From Moniliella sp. 'wahieum' (Eukaryota > Basidiomycota > Moniliellomycetes > Moniliellales > Moniliellaceae), in NCBI GenBank assembly GCA_003971905.1, contig RSEE01000042.1, positions 62,001 to 126,000 of the forward strand: 64,000 nt of DNA. The letters run 5' to 3'. The position numbers and the translations under genes were made by a program. The number at the start of each line of letters is the position of its first letter. The stretch's first letter is position 1. Shown piece by piece: positions 48,600 to 59,191 of the stretch. The notes beneath the pieces were generated by a model. It searched no databases. It was given only the letters and a program-made list of their open reading frames with translations, and had not been told where the DNA came from.

Positions 48600-50512
48600 C
48601 ACGGATCCGCGGGGCCAGGCGCAACGGCCGTCGCAGGCGGACTGCGTCCGGGGGAGACCAATACCGGTTGATCAGTTTCGGATTGGCATTAGGATTGGGT
48701 GTGGAATTGGAAGTGGAATTGGGATTGGGATTGGAATTGGGGTTCTGGGTGGAATTGAGATGAGATGAGGATGAGGATGAGGATGAGGATGAGGACGACT
48801 GCAAGTCGGTGCGAGTTGGGACGTGAGGGAGGTAGGGTCGGCCAGAGCCGGGCGGGTAGGGGGCTAGTGAGTCCCGGAGGAGAGGAGCTGTGCCCAAAGC
48901 GGGGGAAGTAGATCGGCTGGAAGACTGTCCCGGGAGGCCCGGGAGGCCCGGGGGGGAGAGGCGTGGGTAGAGGAAGATGTGGAAGTGGATCCCGGAGGGA
49001 CATGGACGAGTTCAAGGCAACGGACCGAGGCCGAGCGGGCTAACGGGTCCAGGGGAAACGGGTAAAGTGAGTGGGGGTGAGCTGAGCGGGCCGAGCGGGG
49101 CGAGGGAAGCACCAAGTCCAAAGTTGCCACTGGCAAAGCTACCTGCTTCACCGAGACTGTTGATGCCCGCGATACCTGGCGAAAGGAGCCCGGTAGGCCG
49201 GGGGGCGCCAGCCCGCCTAACGGGACCATGCCGAGACCGGGATTGCGCAGCTCCGAGGGCGCGAGGAAAGGGTGCCGATCGCCTGTTTGGCGGGACAGAT
49301 GGGGCAGCGGGTGAGGGTGAGGGTGGCTCAAGGACGGGTGGTGGGCCGAATGGTGAGCAGTCGGACCCATTCCCGATGCTAAGCCCGCAGGACCAGGAGG
49401 CGACATGGACCCCGTCCCGCCGCCCGCTAAGGTCCGTGACGATTTGGTGTGCAAGTTCTTTTGGCCATCTCTGTCTTGAGCACACACCCGCGTTCCGCAT
49501 CGACCATCCGACCATTGAGGAAATCTCGCGCGCTCATCGCTTCGCCACGGGTGCGAAATTTGGCAAATCCAATGATTGTGTTCGGTCCGGTTGCGCGCGG
49601 TTGGAGCACCAGGACCAGGACCAGGACCAGGACCACCAGGACCACCACCGCCAGCGCCAGCGAGTGAGGAGCCGAGAGGGCTGAGGGGCCCGAGGCATTG
49701 CTCGCTGGCCTGGGCGCATGGGCGCCGGACCGAGGGGGAAGAAGGCCTCTTCCTGGGTCTGGTTGGGCAGTGTGGGGAACTTGAGTGACGCCGCCTCGAA
49801 GCCACGGGCAAAGACAAAGTAATTGGTAACTCGCGCTCGGTAATGTCGTCGGGGAAGCCAGCGAGGAAGACGGTGGTGATCTCCTCGTTGGGGTCCTGCT
49901 TGAGCCGGTTGGGAACGGAGGTTCCGCTAGGTGCAGGGGCAGAGGCAGGGTTACCCGGACCCGGACCGGGACCAGGACCGGGCCAGGACCAGGGCCAGGA
50001 CCGGGACCGGGACCGGGAGGACAGAAAGAGGGGGTACGTTGGAGGTGGGAGGGGCCCGGGCGGAGGGATAGCCGCGGTGGGCGGGCGGGGCAGGAGGAGG
50101 CAGTGCGGATGGGGGCTTGTGCGTGGGCGGAGGTAATAGTAGTTGGGGTTGGGGTTGGGGGCGTGCGGCGGGGGGTGGGGCCCATCGGCGAGCGGGAGCT
50201 GGGGAGCGGCGGGGGCTGTGGGCTGGAGCTGCGGGGCGGCGGGGCGGGGGCGGGGGCGGGGCGAGGCGAGGTGGGGGAAGAGGTGGGCGAGGTCGGCGTC
50301 GAGGCGAGCGGGGGGGGGCATGAACGGGGCGGCGGGCTCGAAGGGGCCGGCGGGCGGAAGAGGGCGGGTGGTAGGCGGGGTAGGCGGCGGCGGGCGCGGC
50401 GGGCGGGGCGTCGGGGCGTCGAAGGCGAAGAGGTCGTTGGCGCCCCAGAAGCGGTCGCCGGGGAGGAGGCGAACTGGTGCAGCTCGCCCGTCGACGGCGG
50501 CGCAGAGGACAT
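48600..50512 (-). CDS. Whi3/Scw1-type RRM RNA-binding protein
   Basis: Whi3/Scw1-family proteins bind mRNAs in the cytoplasm and affect cell size, cell-wall integrity and morphogenesis. A start at 50512 gives MSSAPPSTGELHQFASSPAT; a Pro/Ser-rich region follows. An RRM is split over two frames: PNEEITTVFLAGFPDDITER (RNP2), FTNYFVFARGFEAASLKFPT, LPNQTQEEAFFPLGPAPM, then after a GPGPGP-coding repeat IIGFAKFRTRGEAMSARDFL (RNP1), NGRMVDAERGCVLKTEMAK and KNLHTK. These are close to the family's first RRM. The tail has INSLGEAGSFASGNFGLGAS and SSS/NPNSNPN repeats, reaching SPPATAVAPGPADP near 48,600. The expected second RRM, normally just after such a proline/alanine segment, is not visible. One-base shifts or introns account for the frame changes. 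Confidence 0.75.
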
Positions 50513-52512
50513 GGCGGGGGTTAATGAGCGCGACGCGTCGGGCAGGCGCAGCAGCAAACACGCAAACACGCTAACACGGGGACTGGTGGTGGTGCGCTGC
50601 GCGAGCGTCGCCCGCAGCGCCGCGCCTCTCCGCCCGAAGCTTGGGTGCCAGCCGCGTCCCCACACCGGCCCGTGCCTCCCGCCCAGCGCGTGCGCGCGTG
50701 CCTGCGCGCGTGCCTGCCGCCCCGGGTGCGCACCGCGCCAGTGCGCGGCCATAGCACTCGCAGCCACCGGCATGTGCAGACGGCCGCACCAGCCGACTGC
50801 CCAGCCTCCCGCCAGTGCGCCAGTGCATCATGCAGCGTGCCGCCCCCAAGCCACGGCCCCTGGCTGCCCCCTGCATTCGATCCGGCGGCGGAACTGCAGG
50901 GAGGAACACGGCCTCCGTGCAGCGCGTCTGCGCTGCACTGGCCCCGCCAGCTCTGCAGCTGGCACAAGGGGGCATCATGCATCATTCATCATGCATCCAT
51001 CTTCAAGCTGCAATCTCATCGGGGCAACGATGGTCACCACTCTGTGGTTGACAATTCACATCCCATGTGACTAACATGTGACAAGGCACTTGCGCATGCC
51101 GGCCGCATCACTGCCTTACGCCCCCGTATGGCACAGCGCCCAATGTGGCCTGCGGGGTGGCTACTACTTGAGAACACGTCGCATCCCTAGTCCCTACTTA
51201 GTCCCTAGTCCCTAGCCACTAGCCACTAGCCACTAGTCTAGTCATTTCTTTTGCAAGATGCCGGGTTTTGATGATCCCGACACAGCCTTCCTCTCCATAG
51301 TGACTAGTAGGGACTCGTGAATCTGCCCCCTTTGTTTTTCTTGGGTTATGCATGGTTATGGGCAGGCAGGGTCCCGGATCCATGTCATCGACCATCTCTT
51401 GCGACGTATCAGGCGGACCATGGGGGGGCACACAACACACAAACACAACCCACCGTAGAATAGGCCCTGATCGATGGAATGCCAGTCATGGCGACGACAG
51501 AGAGCATCGTACCAAAAGTTCCACCAAGGATTAATTATCTTCTTCTGCCATCAACCAGTGCATCAACGTACAAAGGGACGCTGGACTAGGGCCCAAGTCA
51601 CAATGTCTACTGCAAGTACAAAACTAGGGGACCACCGGGTCTACGGTCGGTCAGCTGCGGCTTCGCCCCAGCCTGGTGTGCTGGTATACAATGCAGTGTC
51701 AGGGCTCTGCCTATCCTTTAATTCCACGGATGGTCGATGGTCGACGGTCGATGGCAGGCCTCCCACCGTATTATACAGACCAACAGTTCTACAATGTGCA
51801 CTGATGGATTTGGCCTGCTGACGTGGTTTCCCCCGCATGCTCATTCAGGCTTCAAGGTCCCGAGTCAAACGTCAAGCGTCAAGCTACAAGCCTCAAGCCT
51901 CAAGACGGCCAGACTCACGGTGCCCGATGCCCACTGCACGCGTCAAATCTGAGCTGCTCACTGCGGCCGTATTACGTGCTGGGGTACAAGGACTTACCGG
52001 TTACCCTACAGCGGCCACACGGTCTCGCACGTAATCTAAGAGCGAGGACCCGAGCAGGTCTCAAATCAAGGGGGGGGGGGCGGGCACAACATGCTGGTAC
52101 AGTCTGGTTTGGTATAGTGCATCAGGTATATTGAGAAATTGAGAAAAGGGTAGGGATCGAGCGGTGGCGGTACGGAGGAAGATGCGGGAGCGTGTTCAAC
52201 AGGTGGGGCGGAAGGGGTTCAATCGCTCATGATTGGTAGGTCGCCTGGGAGTGGGTTGTTAGGATAGGGGGGCGGAACGAGGAACATGGTACAAGGAAGA
52301 AGAAGAAAAAGAAAAAGGGAACGGATGATGGATGAATGGGGACCAAGCTGTTGCTCCGTCGTGTGCAGAGAATAAGAGAGAGAGAGAGAGACGAGAGAGA
52401 GAATATGTGTGAGGGGGGTAGGATGGCACGAAACGTTCTGATATGGGTGGGATGGTTGGAGGGGGGCGCAGTGGATCCGAAACACTGACTTGTAGTAGTG
52501 CGTTAGTTCAAT
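50513..52512. other. Spacer, no gene seen
   Basis: It holds TGATGCATGATG in reverse (50973-50984) with an adjacent half-copy (50987-50996), an ACATGTGAC pair (51065-51085), a dense CCTAGTCCCTAGCCACTAG cluster (51186-51240), CAAGCCTCAAG words (51880-51905) and a GAGAGA run (52375-52405). No recognisable protein. Confidence 0.55.
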
Positions 52513-52812
52513 TCACTTGGTCGTCTTGATCGGTCGAATGGCAGCCTTGCAGTTGCTGCAGTTTCCCGGACTGACCAAGCGGGCGTGGGTGTGGCAGATG
52601 GGGCACTCGATTCCGCTGGGAGGGATCGATGGGAGGGAAAGCAAAGATCAGGAGTCAGGGGTTAGGGGTCAGTACGTGGTCAGTCCGGTCCATTTTGGGT
52701 ATGAGAGATAGGATGATCCGATGATGGATGGGAAGGCTCCGAGGTTACCTGTGGGCCTCGGATGGACCAATCTATAGTGGGCGGGAAGGGAGGAGGGGAC
52801 GTACAAGGCCAT
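52513..52812 (-). CDS. Very small putative zinc-ribbon protein
   Basis: Two short exons fit. Exon 1, 52812-52749, starts MALYVPSSLPAHYRLVHPRP and ends at a GTAACC donor; exon 2, 52615-52513, follows a CCTCCCAG acceptor and reads GIECPICHTHARLVSPGNCS then NCKAAIRPIKTTK and a stop. The CPIC...CSNC spacing (C-x2-C-x12-C-x2-C) is a complete four-Cys zinc ribbon, and the Lys-rich end is clean. The phases differ by one base, the same size of error seen in other genes here. About 55 residues. I do not recognise the family; exon 1 might instead be part of a longer gene, but nothing upstream supports one. The zinc-binding motif is what argues against a chance frame. Confidence 0.5.
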
Positions 52813-54521
52813 TGTGGGGAACAGCAGAGGATATGCGTTTGGGGTTTTGGGTTTTGGGTTCTGGGTGGCGTGCGAAAGAAGGAGGGAGCCAGCGAGGATG
52901 TCGTGGTGGGTCAAGCCGGGATGGAGAGATGAGAGAGAGAGAGAGAGGGAGAGAGAGATGGTGATGAGATAGCAAGCAGTGGGGGAGGGGGGTCTTGTCC
53001 CCCTCTTTAATAGGCTCTCTAGTCACATTTGCGTTTTACCACACAGCAACCCGTTAACGGATTGATGAACGCGCGCTATTGTTCCGTCGCTGCATTGTCC
53101 GAGACGAAGGCCGATGAGGTGGGAGGAGCATGTTTGCCTTGGTATGGTACTCCCACTTGTATCCTACATCACGAAAAGTACCTAACACACACACAGCAAT
53201 TGTGTATAACTCGATAGCAACAGTAGTGCTAACCAGCAACATAAGGCGCTGCTAAGGCGCTGGGTGGTGTCCGAGCGAAAGACAAAAGCAGTGTTGTGTT
53301 CTTCTCACCTTAGGGTTAACAGGGCGCCCAAAACACACAGCAGAGCACCCGCACAACACCACCTTACTATACTGATTGTGTCTGATGCGCGGCTCTGGCA
53401 CCGCCGACAGACGATGATAGTGTGGGGGGGGCATTTGTGGGACGCGGGACGGGCGGGCACGAGACGAGCCGAGCCGAGCAGAGAGAGAGTGTGGGGTTTG
53501 GGTTTTGGACGGTGAATGGCGGTGGTTGTGGGAGGATGTGAGCGGATGACCCTTCGCTGTGAATGTGAGGCCGAGGCGGCGGGGGGGCCGATGAAACAGA
53601 ATAGACGAGAGACGAGTGGCTGAGTGCCAGTGTGTGTGGTTCTGCGTTCTGCCCCGCCGCGTGGCTAGTGGCTGAGACTGCCGAGAGAGGGTGCACTGCC
53701 CCCCTGCCCCCTTGCAATCGGCACGCTCCATGCTCCATGCTCCCCTCCTTTATCAGTACTTGAACTTTCAATTCCACTCGCCCTTCCCTCGGCCACCGGC
53801 CACGCCCGATCCCGCAGCGCTTCCTGCACACTGCCCGTAGCTAACCCCTAAACCGTCAGGCGTCCAGGAGGGGGATGAAAAACAAGGGCCATACGCGCAA
53901 GATGACCAACGTAACGGACACCACCCGCGCCTGTGTGACCTGAATATGAATGGTGACAAGAAGGACATGGCAGTACAGCGCGTGAGGTTCCCCCTCCCCC
54001 GCGGTAGTGCAATTTTGTCTTCGGTCTCCGCAGACGAGCTCCCAACGCCCACTGCGAGTTGACAGAGGGACTGGCGGAGGGTTTTGTAGGGTGCGGTAAG
54101 GTGGATGAACCAATGGACAAATGGATCATACTTTGGACCTTTTCCTACAGTAGTAAGCACAGTGAACTGACCGCCGACTCGCTGGGCGACCGCACACCAA
54201 GGCTAAACGCGGGTGTTGCAGTGTACTCCAGGTTGCACTCTGTTGTTCTGACGTACCGTCTTCCGTCGGCGGCCAAGCAGCACAACTATCGATGGGACCT
54301 TGGTGCCAGCAGCCGGCGTTGGCCTTCAGCAACTCTCACTGCAGATTGGAGGATTTTCGCTAGTACTGTCGTTGTGATCGAAACGTCTAATGAGCTGGTG
54401 GGGATGTGCTTGCCGCATCCCTGCCTAACCTACCTCCTGGTCGCCGACAGAACAAGCAAAACCCCATGATGGATATACGATTGAACCAAGCAGGGTAGCA
54501 AGTGAGCTCGGGTGGTGTGGC
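52813..54521. other. Spacer, no gene seen
   Basis: It includes GGGTTTTGGGTT words (52840-52862, 53493-53510), a GAGAGAGAGA run (52930-52960) and GTGTGTGTGG stretches. The frames at 53252-54160 (-) are low-complexity. Nothing is recognisable. Confidence 0.5.
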
Positions 54522-55314
54522 TCACATGGTCCAACCGGTGTAGTCTCGCTGGTTTCCGATCTTGGGGTACTTGTGCTGGGAACCCGAACCAGCGTGTCGG
54601 ACACGGTAGATGGCCTCGCGCATGCGCGCCTCGTCGCGCTCTTCCCACGTTACCGTATCGGAGAACAAACTGGACACGACCGGTGCGGTGGATGATGCGT
54701 CCTGCGCGGCCCTTGTTCTTATACTCGATGCTCTTTGAGTGAGGGCCCTTGCTGACCCAGATCTGGTCGACAATCAAACGGGAGACATCGAGGCCTTTGG
54801 CGCGTGCGTGTTCACGCGCCAAGACAAGGGAGGACTTGATCCACTTGGCCGCGCGCTTGGGCGAGTACTGCAATTGCAAAATAGCAAATCAATCGGTTCC
54901 TTAGCCACGAGCCTGGCGAGGTGACGCAACTTCTTGTGGCTAGTACGGTGCATGGCAGTACTGTACTTGTGCTCGGGGGGAGCGTTCGGTCCGCCCCAAC
55001 GTTTGCGCAGCAACCGAGCCCGTTTCTTGGCCCACAACCGTTCCTCCGCATCCCGCTCTTCCCATCCCACCCTCTCCTGTTCCTGCTCGTTCTCCAACAG
55101 AGGCGAACCATCAACGCCGACGGCACCCAGGGCCGCGCGTCGCGACGCTCGTCCGCAGCGACCTGCTGCGCGTCGGAAGGCAGCATACCACCCAGCTTGC
55201 GCTGGCGCTCGCGCTCTTTACGGTTACGTAGATGATGCGGCCCAAGCGATCGCCGAGACGGGGTGCGATCTGGTCCGACAGCCAGCTGGGACGGGCGGCC
55301 GAGGTGTTCAGACT
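54522..55314 (-). CDS. MRPL22: Mitochondrial ribosomal protein uL22m
   Basis: A protein of the mitochondrial large ribosomal subunit lining the exit tunnel. The minus strand reads SLNTSAARPSWLSDQIAP (start of an exon at 55314, right after a TAG acceptor), RKRERQRKLGGMLPSDAQQV, ENEQEQERVGWEERDAEERL, WAKKRARLLRKRW, HKKLRHLARLVAKEPID, then the uL22 core QLQYSPKRAAKWIKSSLVLA, REHARAKGLDVSRLIVDQIW, VSKGPHSKSIEYKNKGRAGR, IIHRTGRVQFVLR and the end YPKIGNQRDYTGWTM, stop at 54522-54524. Roughly 260 residues, as in fungal mitochondrial L22. Three or four one-base frame changes. The exon upstream of the poly-C tract, which should carry the mitochondrial presequence, is unresolved; MAMRPVPVRLPATCPPSHSR (start 55474) is a candidate. 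Confidence 0.8.
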
Positions 55315-55338
55315 AGGGGGGGGGGGGGGGGGGGGGGT
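55315..55338 (-). other. Poly-C tract forming the 3' splice site of the uL22m gene
   Basis: On the minus strand about 22-23 C residues run directly into TAG and the exon SLNTSAARP. The tract is the polypyrimidine segment of a predicted acceptor. Confidence 0.6.
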
Positions 55339-56050
55339 CAGAAGTCAGAGGGGGGTCTGGACGCGCAGGCGGAGGGGAGAGACGCACGAGCGGGCAGGAG
55401 GGCGCGAGTACGCAGACGCGAGTGCGATGGTGGGCAGGTGGCGGGCAGGCGGACAGGCACGGGGCGCATGGCCATGGCCAGGGCCGGCCGGCCAGGGCAA
55501 GGGCTGGAGCGGGCGCCATTGGGATTCGCACGGGTGGCGAGCGGTTGGGGTGGAGCGGGCGCTGGCTGGATGGAATCCCATCTTCTTGTTCTTGGCTGCA
55601 ACCCTCGCTGCTCCCGCTGCTTCTCCATTCCGCCCGGTTAGCATTCCGCCGGGCACTGGTGTGTGCGTACGTCAGCAGCGCACGTGAGCGTGCGGTGAGC
55701 TGGAAGATGGAAATGGGCAGCGGCGGAGCGCTGAGTATGGGCTCACGCGGAGTTTGGTCGGATGATCGGATGATCGATGATCGGATGAGGCCGATGGCTG
55801 ATCGGAGGCCTGCTGCGCTGTGCCGATGAGGGTGATGAGGTGAGTAAGGATTCACACTGGGGCTGCATGTGATCGATCGAAGCAGCCGTCGGCAGGCGGG
55901 AGCGGAGCGCAGCGCACAAAGAAGCGCACTAGTCCCGCGCCCGCTTCTGCCGCCTGCGATTCTATTCGCGTTTGCCATCTGCGGTGCGCTGCTCGCTGCT
56001 CGCCACGTAACTCCTTCTCGCCTCGCTTTGCCGCGCGCTTCCTGCCCGGC
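55339..56050. other. Divergent region between uL22m and the Zn2Cys6 gene
   Basis: About 700 bases between oppositely oriented genes, probably the uL22m first exon and both promoters. 55760-55790 carries GGATGATCGGATGATCGATGATCGG. No independent gene seen. Confidence 0.5.
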
Positions 56051-59000
56051 ATGCCGCCCATCCCCACCTCCGCCTCCGCCCCCGCCCGCCCGCTCCTCTC
56101 GCCCTCCCCCCCACCCCACCCCCCCCCCGCCCCCGCCCCGACACCCACACCCACCCTCCGACCCAGCCGACCGCTCCCGCGGCGCATCTGCCAAGCGTCC
56201 CCGGCCCTCGGGCACCAGTGGCAAGGCCACCTCGTGCGAGAACTGCCGCAGGTACGTGCACCTTTCCTCTCTCCAGGCCGCATGCTGACCCCCCCCCCCC
56301 CCCCCCCCCGTCTACCCGTCTACCCCAGGCGCAAACTCAAGTGCGACCGCAAGTACCCGTGCAATGGGTGCGTGCTGCCACCAGGAGCATCTGTGCAAAT
56401 GGGAGCCTGGCACCCAGCCCCTGCAGGCCAACCAGGAGCCTGTGCAGCCCGGTCCGATGCTGGAAAGGCTGGATCGGATTGAAAAAATGGCGTTGGCGCT
56501 GGCCGAACGTCTGGGCGTTGACCAGTCCTCGGCTCCCGCGCCCCCCAGCCGCAGTGCCAGCCGCAGCCACAGCCGCAGCCCTAGCCCCAGTCGCAGTCCC
56601 AGCGGCAACCTCAGTGGCCGCGGCAGTCACAGTCGCAGTCGCAGCTCCAGTCCCAACCATCGCACCACCGCCACCCGCACCACCCACAGCTCTCGTCCCA
56701 ATCATCGCGGCGCCATGGGTGGCGACGCCATCTTTGGCCGATACCGTCACCGCACTTCGTCTCGTGCCGGGTGTGCGCCGCTGACGGACTCTTTACCGCC
56801 CTCGCCTGGTCTTCCTAGCGTGCGTGTCCGCCGCCGCTCCATTCAAGGTTCCATTCCCGTTGTTCCTCCTGACCGAGGCGACGGCAGCTTTTCCATCGCC
56901 TTTTCCATCCGGGACGATTGGAAAAAACAACCAGCGGAGCACGCGGCAAGAATCGCTGCGCGAGTTGAGTTTGGTCATGCCCCCGCCCGAAATGGTGCAA
57001 AAGATGACCCGGGCTTTCTTTTCCGACGTGATTTTCTTCTCGTCGATCATTGACCAAGCCACGTTCCACGCTCGTCTGGACGTGTTTGAGAAATACCGCA
57101 CCCGGTCGCACCAGGACAAGTTGAATGTGGGCGACGAAGAAGCGCGTTGGTACCTCGAGTTTAGCGCGCTGTGGGCCATGTGTTCTACCACCTTGGTCGA
57201 GGCTGGACACCAGGCGTTCCCTGGATTGGTCGAGATGTTTGAGCATCCCGTCTTGACGTTTATGGATGCCTGCATCCAAGCCATTGATTCCTGTCAAGGC
57301 CTCGAGATTCCCTCGGTGGAGACGGTCCGGGTTCAAATCCTCCTGGCTCATCTCCTGCATATGTTGCGTGGCGACTCGTGGGGGTCGGTGACCTACCTCA
57401 TGGCCATTGGCAATGCATTTGCCGTTCAACTGCACAAGGAACCGCCTCCCAACTTGCCCCAAGACATTTTTTACGACCGCATCCGCCTCTTTGCCTTTAT
57501 TGTGTTCATTGACGCGTTTGGTGCAGGCGGACCGGGGCCCGTGCGACGCGGGTGCTTGGTCCCGGACAATGGCATCTACTCTACCCCGCGATTCTTGTTC
57601 TCGGAAGACAGTTGGACCATGGCTACGGAGGATGGGCCGTGGCCGATCGGACTGAAGGTACGTCCCACCACCACCTCACGGGTAGCATCCATTCCTGGAG
57701 ACAGGGGTGGGAGAATGATACCCAGAGCTGATCTTGCTAATCTTGCTAACCTGGCACCCAGTTGTTTGAGATGAGCCGTGTGATGAGCAAGGCGACCGTA
57801 CGAGAGTTTATGCCTGAGGACGAAGCGTACCAACTTACTCAGCAACTGCAAGCCCAACTGGACGCTCTCCTACTGCGTTTCCCGCCCGACTTTTGCCCTG
57901 ATTCCGGAGCGGTGTGGGTGCCTACGAAAAAAACACCCTTCTCCGCCGCCATGCAGCTCGCCGGACACCATGTCACGCTCACTCTGCATGGCCGACACTA
58001 TGTCGCGGGCTGGCTGGACGGCAGGTACGCTAGCAGCCGGAACATGTGTCTGCAAGCGTCTCTGCATATCATCCGTACTTTTCTCACCTTTACTGCCCAC
58101 CTCATTCCACCAGAAAGGATGGCCGGTATGACGCAGGACGAGGTCCGCGCGGCACTAAAGAACCCTGAGAAACTGATGCTTGCACGGGGCTCGTTTTTGG
58201 GGCGGAAGGCAGCGCCGTGTGGGCTGTTACTGCAGCACTACCTCTTCATGATCACCCACCCCCGGAGCAAGTGGCCTCCACCTTACCTGGGATGGGCAAG
58301 GAAGAAATGTTGATGCTACTGGGGCAACTCAAATCGACGCTGGAACTGGTTGCGCCGGCGATGAGGGTGGATGAAGATCAAGTGGCCGAACTGTTACCGC
58401 AGGGCAGCGTTAGCTTGCCTACCACTATACGCGTCTCGCCCTTGATCAACCCACGGCACAAACAGAGACGCCCATCCACTGCGTCCATGGCGCGCGTATC
58501 GACGTTGACGGAGGACGCGCCATCAGCCGAATCGGTCGTCAACACTGGTCTCTCTACGCGCGGACCACAAATAGGAACCGGGGTCGGGGGGGGCCGGGAC
58601 GGGGACAGGACCCGGGACGGGGACAGGACCCGGGACGGGGACAGGACCCGGGACGGGGACAGGGACAGGGACAGGGTCCGGGACGGGGACTCAACCACAT
58701 TCGTGCATGGATCGCCGCTTAGCACCTCGAGTCCTACCTGGGTATCTCCCAGCTGGCCTGAAATCCCGCCTTCGCTCGAACAAGATGCGTCGATTGTAGC
58801 TACCGCACCTTGGTTCCAACAAACGTTTGTGGATTTCGAGACGTTTGTTTCCGCGCTCGTGGCGACGGAACCGGGACTTTCACCTTCGGGCAGTATCTTG
58901 TACCCTGCTGCACCAGCTCAACCTCAACCTGGACCACCTCAACCTCACGCCGCACCGCCTCCCGCTACTCAAGCGTTGAATGGAGCCTCGTACGCCCCCA

Positions 59001-59191
59001 CGTCCGGTCCGACGTTCGGGTTCGACGTGCCGGGTCTATCTCCGCACCCTAGTTCGGCTGGCTTGGCCGGTGCGTTACCGGCCACCTCGTCTTTTGTCTC
59101 TGACACTTCCTCCACCATGGGTCAACGCCCGGCTTCCCGTCCAGGCGCTGTACCTAGCCCAGTGGGCTTCTCCTCCTTCCGGTCCCAATGA
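56051..59191 (+). CDS. Zn2Cys6 fungal transcription factor with fungal-specific regulatory domain
   Basis: A nuclear DNA-binding regulator. A start at 56051 (MPPIPTSASAPARPLLSPSP) leads, after a one-base shift in a C-rich stretch, to KRPRPSGTSGKATSCENCRR. Intron 1 (56252-56328) splits the zinc cluster, which continues RKLKCDRKYPCNGC and, one base out of frame, QEHLCKWEPGTQP: six cysteines of the binuclear cluster. A linker LDRIEKMALALAERLGV may form a dimerising coiled coil; an Arg/Ser-repeat follows. The regulatory domain has FSDVIFFSSIIDQATFHARL, SALWAMCSTTLVEAGHQAFP, ILLAHLLHMLRGDSWGSVTY, GNAFAVQLHKEPP, DRIRLFAFIVFIDAFGAGGP, intron 2 (57658-57761), then FEMSRVMSKATVREFMPEDE and GHHVTLTLHGRHYVAGWLDG. 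The C-terminus has RDGDRT repeats and ends VPSPVGFSSFRSQ. Target genes unknown. Confidence 0.85.
56252..56328 (+). other. Intron 1 of the Zn2Cys6 gene (predicted)
   Basis: Donor GTACGT after TGCCGCAG, acceptor TACCCCAG; 77 nt. It interrupts the zinc cluster between CENCRR and RKLKC, a common position in this family. It contains a run of about 21 C (56289-56309). Confidence 0.85.
57658..57761 (+). other. Intron 2 of the Zn2Cys6 gene (predicted)
   Basis: Donor GTACGT after PWPIGLK, branch-point-like TGCTAAC (57744-57750), acceptor GCACCCAG; 104 nt. It joins IGLK to LFEMSRVM. Confidence 0.85.
58595..58685 (+). repeat. 18-bp coding minisatellite in the Zn2Cys6 gene
   Basis: Tandem GGGGACAGGACCCGGGAC units (18 bases), about four copies plus shorter GGGACA units, encoding RDGDRT repeats. 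The unit length preserves the frame. Confidence 0.9.

Noticed and set aside
48864-50561. Single 565-codon frame as the whole Whi3-like protein
   Set aside because: The first half of its RRM continues only in another frame (FTNYFVFARGFEAASLKF), so the uninterrupted frame is not the true product.
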